A stretch of DNA of 64,000 bases from Periplaneta americana (lineage: Eukaryota; Arthropoda; Insecta; Blattodea; Blattidae), in the NCBI RefSeq assembly GCF_040183065.1, contig NW_027185566.1:310001-374000 (forward strand). Reading direction: 5' to 3'. Below the pieces are notes generated by a model that saw nothing but the letters and a program-made list of their open reading frames with translations, did not search any database and was not told the origin of the DNA. The translations under genes and the position numbers were made by a program. Positions 47,512-56,574 of this stretch are shown here, piece after piece (the first letter of the stretch is position 1; each line of letters opens with the position of its first letter).

Positions 47512-47539
47512 AATATAGTGTATTTTATTTTGAAATCAA
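47512..47539 (-). promoter_or_regulatory. Predicted promoter of tRNA-Pro
   Basis: TTGATT (47534-47539) and TATATT (47512-47517) on the minus strand, 16 bases apart, 14 bases from the mature 5' end and downstream of the trkH stop. Confidence 0.65.
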
Positions 47540-47574
47540 AATTTTTTGAAATGAGATGGTTAAGATTTAATCTC

Positions 47575-49353
47575 TTATTCTAAAGAAAGAGTATCTCGTT
47601 TTCTAGAAACGCTGGATTTTTGTTCTTTCAATGGAATTAAGTTAGAAAGTATATAAAAAGAACCAACCCTACCTATAAACATAAGACATATAAGGACAAT
47701 TTTACTTTGGGGAGTGAGCACTGGAGTTAGATTTAATGTAAGTCCGACGGTGGAAAAAGCGGTAACTGTTTCAAATATTAAAGAAAAAATAGGAGCATCC
47801 TCGTATAAACTCATAATGAAAATAGCTATGACTAAAATTAACACTCTCAAAAAAAAGATAGCTCCAGCTCTAGCCACCAGACGAGTTGTAAAATTGAATC
47901 CCATCAGAGGTTCTTGAGATTGAGTTCTGTGTAAAAGCACTTTTACTAATGCCCAAATTAACACAAAAAGAGTGGTAATTTTCAATCCTCCTCCTGTAGA
48001 ACTAGGTGCTGTACCAATAAACATCAGGATAACTAAAATCCACATTGTAGATTCTTTGAGGTTGATCATAGAAACAGTTTGGTAACCAGCCGTTCTAGTG
48101 GTGACTGATTGAAAAATAGAATTATGAATTTTATCTGCAGTACCAAACCCAGCTAGAACATTATGCTGTTCTATATAGTAAAACAAGATAGCTCCTAACA
48201 AAATTAAAAAAGTAGTCAAATATAAAATGAGCTTTGTTTGATTACTGAGGCGAACAATTCTTTCTTGTTTTGTCGTTTTAGACGAAAAGATGTAAATAAT
48301 CTTTTTTCTTATGTCGGATATAGTTACAAAACCCAAACCTCCTAAAATAATTAATGCACTAATAGTATACATAATGAGAGGGTTGTCATAAAAGTACCGT
48401 AAATTACTGGATACTAGAGAAAATCCAGCATTACAAAAAGCGGTTACAGCGTGAAAAACGGCAAAAAAGAGACGATTGGATGGATTCATATTTAATGAAA
48501 GACTACCAAGATATAATAAAATTATCCCAACGGATTCTATAACGACGGTCGAAATAATAACTCCTTTTAAAAGAGAATTAATATCCTGCATTTCTTTAGC
48601 AGAGTAAAGTTCTGTGGTGTACATTCTTTCTTCAAAAGAAAGTCTATCTTTCAAGTTAATAATATACAGTGTGGAAAAAGTTAAAATGCCTAATCCGCCA
48701 ATTTGCACCAATACTAAAAGTACAAATTGTCCAGCAAATGTTAGATCTTTGGTAATATCAATAGTACTTAATCCAGTTACGGTAACTCCAGAAGTAGCGG
48801 TAAAAGCCAAATCTACAATGGGGATATCGTGAGTTCTACAAAATGGAAGAGAGAGGAGCCAAGTTCCAAAAAAAATTAAAAAAATAAATCCAAAGGTAAA
48901 GGAATATAAAAAATCCATTCGTATAGAACGCAAAAACCCAGAAACACGATTAAATGTAAAAATGAGGTAAATAGAATAAAAAAAGATTTCAATGGTGGTT
49001 CTAATTTTAAAAATTAATGGGATAAAAGTCCCCGAGGAGATGCTGTTTACTTGAAAAAAGAAAAAATAAATACTTCCAAATAAAATAGCCAAAGCCATTT
49101 CTCTAATAAAGCGCTCCATTTCTCTAAAAATAAGCATAACCAAGGGTCTTAGTATCTGGAAGGTAGTAACGATAAAAATCAAAATATCAAAAAAAGTGGT
49201 ATCTTCACCAATATCACTAGTCAATAAAGAAACGAATAAAAATAAGGAAAAAAGCATAATAGTATAAGTAATACAGTCAAATATATAAAAAAGAGAAAAT
49301 ACTCTTTTTTTGAGTTTTGCAGAAATATTAATACTAGAAAGATTCCAAGCCAT
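47575..49353 (-). CDS. Trk/Ktr-type potassium uptake channel subunit
   Basis: TrkH/KtrB proteins move K+ (and sometimes Na+) through a pore of four M1-P-M2 repeats. The 592-residue protein shows the selectivity-filter glycines in TATSGVTVTGLS, AVTAFCNAGFS, SVTTRTAGYQT and TAFSTVGLTLN. It has extra N-terminal membrane helices compared with short KtrB. I place the start at ATG 49353, preceded by AAGGGAATAGG; a longer frame to 49413 overlaps ruvB. The regulatory TrkA/KtrA gene is not adjacent. It is 20 bases downstream of ruvB. Confidence 0.9.
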   Translation of the reverse strand: MAWNLSSINISAKLKKRVFSLFYIFDCITYTIMLFSLFLFVSLLTSDIGEDTTFFDILIFIVTTFQILRPLVMLIFREMERFIREMALAILFGSIYFFFFQVNSISSGTFIPLIFKIRTTIEIFFYSIYLIFTFNRVSGFLRSIRMDFLYSFTFGFIFLIFFGTWLLSLPFCRTHDIPIVDLAFTATSGVTVTGLSTIDITKDLTFAGQFVLLVLVQIGGLGILTFSTLYIINLKDRLSFEERMYTTELYSAKEMQDINSLLKGVIISTVVIESVGIILLYLGSLSLNMNPSNRLFFAVFHAVTAFCNAGFSLVSSNLRYFYDNPLIMYTISALIILGGLGFVTISDIRKKIIYIFSSKTTKQERIVRLSNQTKLILYLTTFLILLGAILFYYIEQHNVLAGFGTADKIHNSIFQSVTTRTAGYQTVSMINLKESTMWILVILMFIGTAPSSTGGGLKITTLFVLIWALVKVLLHRTQSQEPLMGFNFTTRLVARAGAIFFLRVLILVIAIFIMSLYEDAPIFSLIFETVTAFSTVGLTLNLTPVLTPQSKIVLICLMFIGRVGSFYILSNLIPLKEQKSSVSRKRDTLSLE

Positions 49354-49372
49354 AATTTTACCTATTCCCTTT

Positions 49373-50389
49373 TTAGAATAAATTGTCGTCGTTTTGAACG
49401 TTTTTAAAACCAAAATAAGTATATGCTTTTTTGGTAAGAATTCGTCCTCTAGGTGTTTTTTGAATAAAACCCCCTCGTATCAAAAAAGGTTCGTAGATAT
49501 CTTCTATAGAGTCTTCACTATCACCCAAGGCTATAGATAGTGTAGAAAGACCAACAGGTCCACCTTGATAGTGTTGGTTCATAATCTCAATGAGTCGAAT
49601 ATCATTTTTTGTCATTCCATATTTATTGATCTGCATGGCATCCATAGCTATTTTTACCGTTTCTTCAGAAATTTTTTCTTCTTCTTGAACCAAACTGAAA
49701 TCCCAAACTCTTCTTAAAAGTTTTTGTAAAATTCTAGGAGTACCTCTTGATCGCTTAGCTATCTCTCGAGCAGCGGATTCCTCTATTTTGAGTTCCAACA
49801 TTTTTGCTTTTTGTTTCAGTATGGTTAGAAGATCATCATAAGTGTAAAAATCCATATGCAGATCGATTCCAAAGCGGTTTTGAAGAGGAGAACTGAGCAT
49901 TCCTGGTCTTGTAGTTGCACCTATCAGTGTGAAAGGTTGTAAGTCTATTTTGATCGTTTTAGCTCCTGGACCTTGCCCAATAATGACATCAATTTGAAAA
50001 TCTTCCATAGCAGAATAGAGAATTTCTTCCAACACAGGTTTAAGTCTATGTATTTCATCTATAAAGAGAACAGAACGGGGCGTGAGGCTAGTTAAGATGG
50101 CAGCAAGATCTCCTGTTTTTTCCAGCGATGGAGCTGAAGTCGCGATCAACTCTTGTCCTAGTTCTAAAGCGATAATATTTGCCAAAGTAGTTTTTCCTAG
50201 TCCTGGTGGGCCTGAGAGAAGAACATGATCCAAAGCTTCTTGCCGTTTTTTTGTGGCAACAATATAGGTTTGTAGGTTTTGAATATTTTTTGTTTGTCCC
50301 GTAAAATCTTTGAGTTTTTTAGGGCGAAGATTGGGGTTTTTTTCTATTTCATCTGGGATATTCAACATAATTTCAGATGAGTTGTTCAT
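49373..50389 (-). CDS. ruvB: Holliday junction branch-migration ATPase RuvB
   Basis: RuvB is the AAA+ motor that works with RuvA. The 338-residue protein has Walker A GPPGLGKTTLANII, Walker B LFIDEIHRL, sensor 1 LIGATTRPG, the arginine region LQNRFGID and a C-terminal winged helix (TPRGRILTKKAYTYFG). I use ATG 50389, seven bases after GGTGA; a TTG four codons upstream is weaker. ruvA is 20 kb away. Confidence 0.97.
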   Translation of the reverse strand: MNNSSEIMLNIPDEIEKNPNLRPKKLKDFTGQTKNIQNLQTYIVATKKRQEALDHVLLSGPPGLGKTTLANIIALELGQELIATSAPSLEKTGDLAAILTSLTPRSVLFIDEIHRLKPVLEEILYSAMEDFQIDVIIGQGPGAKTIKIDLQPFTLIGATTRPGMLSSPLQNRFGIDLHMDFYTYDDLLTILKQKAKMLELKIEESAAREIAKRSRGTPRILQKLLRRVWDFSLVQEEEKISEETVKIAMDAMQINKYGMTKNDIRLIEIMNQHYQGGPVGLSTLSIALGDSEDSIEDIYEPFLIRGGFIQKTPRGRILTKKAYTYFGFKNVQNDDNLF

Positions 50390-50483
50390 AAGGATCACCA
50401 AATTGAGTGTTTTAATTATAAAAGATAACGAAAAAATTATTTTTTAGTATATTTATCTCACTAGAAATTCAAAAGGTTTTCAT

Positions 50484-51872
50484 ATGGAGCAAAATCGAAG
50501 CATATCTATGAAAGATATTGTTAATTTTTGTATTACACGGGGTTTTATATATCCTAATTCAGAAATTTACGGTGGACTTGCTAATACTTGGGATTATGGT
50601 CCATTAGGTGTAGAAATCAAGCGAAAAATTAAAGAGATATGGTGGAATGAATTTATCCAAAAGCGTTTAGACATGGTGGGTTTAGATGGAGCCATTTTGA
50701 TGAATCCTAAAGTTTGGGAGACATCAGGACATCTAGGAAATTTTACAGATCCTTTAACGGACTGTAAAAAGTGTCGATCTCGATTTAGAGCAGATCATTT
50801 AATTGAAGAACAATGTGGTATTCAAACATATGATTTGGGTCGTGACGAACTAGAAAAACTTCTGGAAGAAAAATCTGTGATCTGTCCTAATTGCGGATCC
50901 ATTGGAGAATTTACTGCTATTCGTCAGTTTAACTTGATGTTCAAAACTTTTCAAGGAGTTACCGAGGAATCCAGCTCCGAAATTTATCTGAGACCTGAAA
51001 CAGCTCAAGAGATTTTTATTCAGTTTAAAAATATTTTGCAAAGTAGTCGTAAAAAACTTCCTTTTGGAGTAGGGCAGATAGGGAAGTCATTCAGAAACGA
51101 AGTAACGCCAGGAAATTTTATCTTTAGAACTAGAGAATTTGAGCAGATGGAGATAGAATATTTTATCCCACCTATTTTATTGGAAAAATCTTTTTCAGAT
51201 TGGGTAAGAGATAGTATGACCTTTTTTACCCAACACTTGGGAATCCAAGAATCTTTGCTTCGTATTAGAAGACAGGAAGAAAAAGAATTGGCACATTATG
51301 CTAAAATGACTTCTGATATAGAATTCTTGTTTCCATTTGGCTGGGGAGAAGTGGCAGGAATTGCTCATAGAGGAAATTATGATCTGAGTGTACATCAGGA
51401 TGCCACTGGAGAAAATTTAGAATATCTGGATCCTTATACTCAAGAAAAATATCTGCCTGAGGTGATAGAACCCTCTTTTGGAGTGGATAGAGCTTTTCTT
51501 GCTCTTATTGTTTCTAGTTATAAGTTGGAGGTACTACCAGATGGTAAAGAAAGAAATATCTTGGCTATAAAATATAATTTAGCTCCTGTTTCCGTAGCTA
51601 TTTTACCGTTGAAAAAAAATGAACCTAAAATTGTGGCTCTTTCTTATCAGGTAGTAGAGTTACTTTCGTCCACTTATAAGGTTGCTTATGATGACACAGG
51701 AAGTATTGGTAAGCTTTACCGTAGACAAGATGAAATAGGAACTCCATTTTGTATAACAGTGGATTTTGAATCTTTAGACGATGAAATGGTAACGGTGAGA
51801 AATAGAGATACGATGTTGCAGGAACGAATTGCTATAAACCAGCTCCTTCAATATTTTCAATCTTATTTTTAG
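50484..51872 (+). CDS. glyS: Glycyl-tRNA synthetase (alpha2 type)
   Basis: This is the homodimeric, eukaryote-like class II GlyRS rather than the alpha2-beta2 enzyme. The 462-residue protein has motif 1/2 regions (GLANTWDYGPLGVEIKRKIK, LRPETAQEIF, FRNEVTPGNFIFRTREFEQM), four cysteines of a zinc-like insertion (CKKC ... CPNC) and a C-terminal anticodon-binding domain (VSVAILPLKKNEPKIVALSY). An AAGG-type site precedes the ATG. It is divergent from ruvB and followed by an MBL hydrolase. Confidence 0.96.
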   Translation: MEQNRSISMKDIVNFCITRGFIYPNSEIYGGLANTWDYGPLGVEIKRKIKEIWWNEFIQKRLDMVGLDGAILMNPKVWETSGHLGNFTDPLTDCKKCRSRFRADHLIEEQCGIQTYDLGRDELEKLLEEKSVICPNCGSIGEFTAIRQFNLMFKTFQGVTEESSSEIYLRPETAQEIFIQFKNILQSSRKKLPFGVGQIGKSFRNEVTPGNFIFRTREFEQMEIEYFIPPILLEKSFSDWVRDSMTFFTQHLGIQESLLRIRRQEEKELAHYAKMTSDIEFLFPFGWGEVAGIAHRGNYDLSVHQDATGENLEYLDPYTQEKYLPEVIEPSFGVDRAFLALIVSSYKLEVLPDGKERNILAIKYNLAPVSVAILPLKKNEPKIVALSYQVVELLSSTYKVAYDDTGSIGKLYRRQDEIGTPFCITVDFESLDDEMVTVRNRDTMLQERIAINQLLQYFQSYF

Positions 51873-51880
51873 GAGAAAAG

Positions 51881-52501
51881 ATGGATATTAAAATTTTAGC
51901 TGAAGGGCTTTTTGCAACAAACTGTTATGTATGTTCTTCTCATCAGAAGGCTTTAGTAATTGACCCTAATCATCAGGCAGAATCTATTGTAGAATTATTA
52001 GACGGTTTAGAATTAGAAGCTATTTTACTAACTCATGGACACATAGATCATATTTCGGCATTAAATGAGCTCAAAACATTTTATCCAAAAGTTCCTGTTT
52101 ATCTTCATCATCAAGAAGTAATTTATCTCACAGATACTACTTATAATCTTTCTACCTCAATTTTTGGAGAGCCTTATGTGTATAAGGGTGATTTTGAGTT
52201 GTTAGAGGATGGACAAGAAACTGTATTTTTGGGAGAAAGTGTAAAGATTTTTCATTTACCAGGTCACTCCTTAGGGAGTTTGGGTTATTATTTCCAAAAT
52301 AAAAATCTTATTTTTTCTGGAGATGTTCTTTTCTATCATTCTATAGGACGAACGGATTTGAAAGGTTGTAATACGCAAGATTTGTTCGATTCTATTAAAA
52401 ATCGGCTTTATACCTTGCCTCGGGTTACAGAAGTCTATCCAGGACATGGAATTAAAACCACCATTCAACACGAAATGGAAAATAATCTATTCACAAAATA
52501 A
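51881..52501 (+). CDS. Metallo-beta-lactamase-fold hydrolase (glyoxalase II-like)
   Basis: The 206-residue protein has the MBL metal motif LLTHGHIDHISAL, plus LPGHSLGSLGY and FSGDVLFYHSIGRTDL and the final VYPGHGIKTTI, all in the glyoxalase II/YcbL order. It is likely a zinc-dependent thioester or related hydrolase; the substrate is unknown because the substrate-binding C-terminal domain of true GloB is absent. A TAGGAG site lies before the ATG. Confidence 0.88.
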   Translation: MDIKILAEGLFATNCYVCSSHQKALVIDPNHQAESIVELLDGLELEAILLTHGHIDHISALNELKTFYPKVPVYLHHQEVIYLTDTTYNLSTSIFGEPYVYKGDFELLEDGQETVFLGESVKIFHLPGHSLGSLGYYFQNKNLIFSGDVLFYHSIGRTDLKGCNTQDLFDSIKNRLYTLPRVTEVYPGHGIKTTIQHEMENNLFTK

Positions 52502-52509
52502 AAAAAAAA

Positions 52510-52538
52510 TTGATTATGTCAAAAGAAGATATTATTTT
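52510..52538 (+). promoter_or_regulatory. Possible promoter of the hyper-acidic protein gene
   Basis: TTGATT (52510-52515) and TATTTT (52533-52538) are 17 bases apart, 31 bases before the ATG at 52569. The gap is short and AT-rich, so chance is not excluded. Confidence 0.35.
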
Positions 52539-52568
52539 AGTTTGCACTATAAAATAAAGGAGTTTTTA

Positions 52569-53015
52569 ATGGAACAGTTACTCTTAGAAAGAGAGATTTT
52601 ACTTGCCGAAAAAAAGAAGCAAAATACAGATGAAGAGATGGATGAAGAATTCTTAGAAGAAGATTTTGAGGAGGAAGAGGAAGAACTTGAAGAGGAAGAA
52701 GAGTTAGAGGACATTCCATTGGAAGAATCTGAAGAAGAACCCGATGAGGAATTTTTAGATGAGGAAGAATCTGAAGAACCAGATTATTATGTGGATGAAG
52801 ATGGCGAATTTGTAGAAATAGAACTGGATGACGATGAAGACTACGATGATGAAGACTACGACGATTATGATGAAGATGATGACGAGTATGATGAGAAATT
52901 TGGTGATGAAGATTATGACGAAGATTATGATGATGACTACGACGATGAAGATTATGACGAAGATGACGACGATTACTATGATGATTTTGACTATTTTGAC
53001 AATGATGACGAATAA
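52569..53015 (+). CDS. Hyper-acidic Glu/Asp/Tyr-rich protein
   Basis: The 148-residue protein starts at ATG 52569, seven bases after AAAGGAG; the longer frame from 52446 overlaps the MBL gene and lacks a site. After a short helix with a few lysines (MEQLLLEREILLAEKKK), about 60% of all residues are Asp or Glu. Residues 20-70 are Glu-rich; residues 85-148 are Asp/Tyr-rich with repeats such as DEDYDDEDYDDYDED. It has no signal peptide and is probably disordered and cytoplasmic. No family is recognised. Its place between an MBL gene and miaB gives no clear role; it may be a charge mimic, a metal sink or a storage tail. Confidence 0.75.
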   Translation: MEQLLLEREILLAEKKKQNTDEEMDEEFLEEDFEEEEEELEEEEELEDIPLEESEEEPDEEFLDEEESEEPDYYVDEDGEFVEIELDDDEDYDDEDYDDYDEDDDEYDEKFGDEDYDEDYDDDYDDEDYDEDDDDYYDDFDYFDNDDE

Positions 53016-53031
53016 GGTTAACTAAGGGTCA

Positions 53032-54387
53032 ATGGCAAAAAAATATTTTTCAGAAATATATGGCTGTCAGATGAATATTTCTGACAGCTTAGAATTGGAA
53101 GAAGCACTCAAGCAAGTTGGTTGGGAAAAAGCAGATTCTGTACAACAAGCAGATGCGGTACTCATTAATACCTGTGCTGTACGGCAAACAGCTGAAGATA
53201 GAGTGTTATCTCATTTAGGATTTTATAAAAATCTAAAAACTAAGAAAGATTTTATTCTCGTTTTTATGGGGTGTGTTGCACAAAAAGAACAGGAAAGGAT
53301 AATAAAAAATTATCCTTTTGTAGACTATGTTGTTGGTACTAAGAATAGGCATCTCATTCCAGAATTGTTGAATAAACATAACTTTTACTCTAAACAAACT
53401 TTCAAAAAAGATATTCATCACCGAGTGTGGACATCTTTAGATGAAGATGCGGAGCAGTTTTTACCCCCAGTCCCAGATGCGTTTCATCCATTTAGAGCAT
53501 TTGTTACTATTATTAATGGATGTAGTAAATTTTGTACATATTGTATTGTACCTTACACAAGAGGAATGGAAAAGTCTATTTCTAGTGAAAGAATTTTAGA
53601 TCAGGTTAAAGATCTAACCCAACAGGGAGTGAGAGAAATTTATCTTTTAGGACAAAATGTCAACTCTTATGGGCTAGATTCTGGAGATATCTCTTTTGCT
53701 CAACTTTTGAGAAAGGTCTCTTTGGTGGACGGAGTGGAGAGAATAAAGTTTATCTCTTCTCATCCTAGAGATTTTTCAGATGATTTGATTCAGGAATTAG
53801 CAAATAATCCAAAAATTTCAAAAAATCTTCATCTGGCATTACAATCAGGTTCCAACGAAATACTCAGACGCATGAATAGACAACATACGATCGCAGACTA
53901 TATTCAAAATATTCAAAAACTCCGAAATATGGCTCCCGATTTTCAAATTTCTACGGACATTATTGTTGGATTTCCATTTGAAGGAAAAAAAGAATTTGAA
54001 GAAACCCTCCAAATAATGAAAAAGATTCGTTTTTCTCATTCTTTTAATTATATGTACTCCCAAAGAGAAGGAACAGCGGCAAGTCATTGGAATGATAGTA
54101 TCCCTTTAAAAGAAAAAAAGCGAAGAGTTCAAGAATTAATAGATGTTCAGACTCAAATTACAAAGGAAATTCTGCATAGTATGTTGGGTAAAGAATTTAC
54201 AGTTTTAGTGGAGAGTGTAGGAAGTCAGCCTAATCAATGGCGAGGTTTTACAGAATACGAGATGAGAGTTGTTTTTGATGATCCAACAGATGGAAAAGAA
54301 AATTTAATTGGGAAAAGAGTTTTGGTTCAAGCACAAGATTTATTAGGTTTAACTCTGCACAGCAAGGTGATAAAAATTTTGGACTAA
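53032..54387 (+). CDS. miaB: tRNA-2-methylthio-N6-isopentenyladenosine synthase
   Basis: MiaB methylthiolates i6A37 of tRNAs reading UNN codons, using radical SAM chemistry and two iron-sulphur clusters. The 451-residue protein has the N-terminal cluster cysteines (YGCQMNISDS, NTCAVRQ, FMGCVAQKE), the radical SAM motif CSKFCTYC and a C-terminal TRAM domain. Size is standard. miaA, which makes its substrate, is encoded convergently at 55025-55942, and a Nudix gene lies between. Confidence 0.96.
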   Translation: MAKKYFSEIYGCQMNISDSLELEEALKQVGWEKADSVQQADAVLINTCAVRQTAEDRVLSHLGFYKNLKTKKDFILVFMGCVAQKEQERIIKNYPFVDYVVGTKNRHLIPELLNKHNFYSKQTFKKDIHHRVWTSLDEDAEQFLPPVPDAFHPFRAFVTIINGCSKFCTYCIVPYTRGMEKSISSERILDQVKDLTQQGVREIYLLGQNVNSYGLDSGDISFAQLLRKVSLVDGVERIKFISSHPRDFSDDLIQELANNPKISKNLHLALQSGSNEILRRMNRQHTIADYIQNIQKLRNMAPDFQISTDIIVGFPFEGKKEFEETLQIMKKIRFSHSFNYMYSQREGTAASHWNDSIPLKEKKRRVQELIDVQTQITKEILHSMLGKEFTVLVESVGSQPNQWRGFTEYEMRVVFDDPTDGKENLIGKRVLVQAQDLLGLTLHSKVIKILD

Positions 54388-54392
54388 TCAAA

Positions 54393-55064
54393 ATGGATTT
54401 GAAAACTATTATTCAAAAAACGGCATATAAACAAGATTTTGTCCTCAAAGAGCGTACATTACACGCTGTTCTTGTGATTCTTTGTATGGAGATACAAGGA
54501 GAGATACATTTAGTTTTTCAGAGAAGATCAGCATTGGTAACTCGTCCCCGAGAAATTGCTTTTCCTGGAGGAAAAGTGGAACCAACGGATGTTAACTTGA
54601 GACAAACGGGAGCTAGGGAAACTCACGAAGAAATGGGGATTGAATACGCAGATTTACAGGTGTACCATAAACTTTTTAGACTGAGTACTAAAGATTTGAT
54701 GAATTTGGATGTGTTTCTGGGATTTACTACTCTGAAGAGCTTAGACGAAATGAAACCAAACCTAGATGAAGTAGAAAGTATTTTTAGCATACCCCTATCT
54801 ATATTGAGGAAAACACCACCCACTCTCCATTTTATTAAGTCTCAGTATATTGTTAGAGAAAAATTTAACGGAGAGACTGTAACTTATTTTCCTCCTGTAG
54901 ATGATATGACTTCTGTCAATCAAGGACAGGATATTTGGGAGGATTCTCAGCATCCTATATTTGTTTATAAGACGGATTATGGCTATATATGGGGGCTTAC
55001 AGCTCAAATTTTGTACCAATTTATTCAGATGTTGGACTCGGATGATGTATTAACGTCAATATAG
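54393..55064 (+). CDS. Nudix hydrolase, coenzyme A pyrophosphatase type
   Basis: The 223-residue protein has the Nudix box at IAFPGGKVEPTDVNL followed by GARETHEEMGI, and an upstream FQRRSALVTRP element that resembles the L/F-x-RS-x3-R motif of CoA-pyrophosphatase (NuCoA) members. It likely cleaves CoA derivatives or related nucleotides. It follows miaB by five bases. The last 40 bases overlap the 3' end of the convergent miaA. Confidence 0.82.
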   Translation: MDLKTIIQKTAYKQDFVLKERTLHAVLVILCMEIQGEIHLVFQRRSALVTRPREIAFPGGKVEPTDVNLRQTGARETHEEMGIEYADLQVYHKLFRLSTKDLMNLDVFLGFTTLKSLDEMKPNLDEVESIFSIPLSILRKTPPTLHFIKSQYIVREKFNGETVTYFPPVDDMTSVNQGQDIWEDSQHPIFVYKTDYGYIWGLTAQILYQFIQMLDSDDVLTSI

Positions 55065-55942
55065 TGGATACATTTTTGTAAAGTGATTTCCTGTATCCAG
55101 TGAATATTAGGGATATGTCTGAATAGTGTTAGTTGTCTTTTGGCGTATCTTCTTGTATTTTGTTGGATTTGCAAGACACATTCTTCTAAAGAGATTTCCT
55201 TGTTAAAAAATGGAATCCATTCTTTATAACCTATAATTTTGTTGAGGATTTGGGGGAAACCTTGAGGTTTTTTCCAAAGATTTTCTACTTCTTGAGCTAG
55301 TCCTTGTTTGATCATGTTAAAAACGCGTTGGTTAATTCTTTCGTATAAAATATTTCTGGGTATATCCATACCAATCATCAAAAATTCGGCTGGAGGTCTG
55401 TATTCTTGTTGTATTTTTAAATCGATGATACTTTTTCCTGTGCTATATTTTACTTCTAGTGCTCTTTGTACCCTTAAGGAGTCATTGGGATGAAGTTTTT
55501 CAGCAGATTTGGGATCTTGAAGTAGAAGTTCTTGCCAAAGTTCTTCTGAATTTTTAGTTCGTAATATTTTCCTATATTCTTCTGAAAAGCTAGGAGTTTG
55601 AAACATTCCCCAAAGTAAATTTTTATAGTATAAACCTGTTCCTCCTGTTAAAATAATATTCGTTGTTGCTTTTAATTCTTGAATTAACTCATAAGATTTT
55701 TGGAAAATATAAAAACTATTTTTAGGTTGGTAAATACTAGCAATATCCACTAAATAGTGAGGAACTATTGCTCTTTCTTGTTCAGATGGTTTAGCACTTC
55801 CAATATGGAGCTCCTTGTAGATCTGAACAGAGTCCAAATTAACAATAACAGCATGGTAGTGCAAAGCCAATTGGATAGCTAAATCTGTCTTACCACTTCC
55901 TGTAGCACCCACCAAGGCGATAACCTTATTTAAACGAGCCAT
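55025..55942 (-). CDS. miaA: tRNA dimethylallyltransferase
   Basis: MiaA adds the isopentenyl group to A37 of tRNAs that read UNN codons, giving the substrate of MiaB. The 305-residue protein has the P-loop ALVGATGSGKTDLAI, the LDSVQIYKELHIGSAKPS region, LTGGTGLYYKNLL and RRYAKRQLTLFRH near the C-terminus. It overlaps gmk by 17 bases at its 5' end and the Nudix gene by 40 bases at its 3' end. Confidence 0.97.
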   Translation of the reverse strand: MARLNKVIALVGATGSGKTDLAIQLALHYHAVIVNLDSVQIYKELHIGSAKPSEQERAIVPHYLVDIASIYQPKNSFYIFQKSYELIQELKATTNIILTGGTGLYYKNLLWGMFQTPSFSEEYRKILRTKNSEELWQELLLQDPKSAEKLHPNDSLRVQRALEVKYSTGKSIIDLKIQQEYRPPAEFLMIGMDIPRNILYERINQRVFNMIKQGLAQEVENLWKKPQGFPQILNKIIGYKEWIPFFNKEISLEECVLQIQQNTRRYAKRQLTLFRHIPNIHWIQEITLQKCIHYIDVNTSSESNI

Positions 55943-56504
55943 AAATATCTTTTTCTATTTCTTTGACCGCAGATTCAGTGGTTGTGTTGACAACAAAGTA
56001 ATTGTAGTAAGGAATAAATGCTAACTCCTGAATAGCATTTTGCAAACGGAGTTCCACTTCTTTGGCGGAAGTATCTCCACGATGATTTAATCGTCTCTTG
56101 AGTTCTTCTAATGAGGGAGGAAGGATGAAAATCCTTTTTGTATGTGGATAAATTTTGGTTACAGATAACGCTCCTTGAACATCAATATCCAAAAGGCAAC
56201 GAGTTTCTGAGTTTTTGGAGAGAATATTTTGAATAGTTTGTTTAGCTGTTCCGTAGTGATTCCCGTGCACTTCGGCTATTTCTAAAAATTCACCTCGATT
56301 AAATTTTTCTTGAAATTCAGTCCGATCTACAAAAAAATAATCTACTCCTTCTTGTTCATTAGGACGCTTAGATCTTGTAGTTGTAGATACTGAAAATTCT
56401 AATATAGACTGATTACGTTCCATTAGCTGTTTAATAATGGTTGATTTTCCAGTTCCAGATGGACCGGATATAATGATGATACGGGACTGATCTTCTTTGG
56501 TCAC
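55926..56504 (-). CDS. gmk: Guanylate kinase
   Basis: Gmk phosphorylates GMP to GDP. The 192-residue protein has the P-loop ISGPSGTGKSTIIKQ, the GMP-binding SVSTTTRSKRPNEQEGVDYF, and the lid region GDTSAKEVELRL. Size is normal. It lies 70 bases after ftsW and overlaps miaA, in a series with murD and ftsW. Confidence 0.97.
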   Translation of the reverse strand: MTKEDQSRIIIISGPSGTGKSTIIKQLMERNQSILEFSVSTTTRSKRPNEQEGVDYFFVDRTEFQEKFNRGEFLEIAEVHGNHYGTAKQTIQNILSKNSETRCLLDIDVQGALSVTKIYPHTKRIFILPPSLEELKRRLNHRGDTSAKEVELRLQNAIQELAFIPYYNYFVVNTTTESAVKEIEKDIYGSFK

Positions 56505-56574
56505 AAAAACTCCAAAACCTATTTTCTTTCATAATCATCGAAAAAACAATGAGAAAAATTGAACGGAAATATAC

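Noticed and set aside
52828-53025. Met/Thr-rich open frame inside the hyper-acidic gene
   Set aside because: It is another frame of GATGAN repeats and has no ribosome-binding site; the acidic frame has a strong one.
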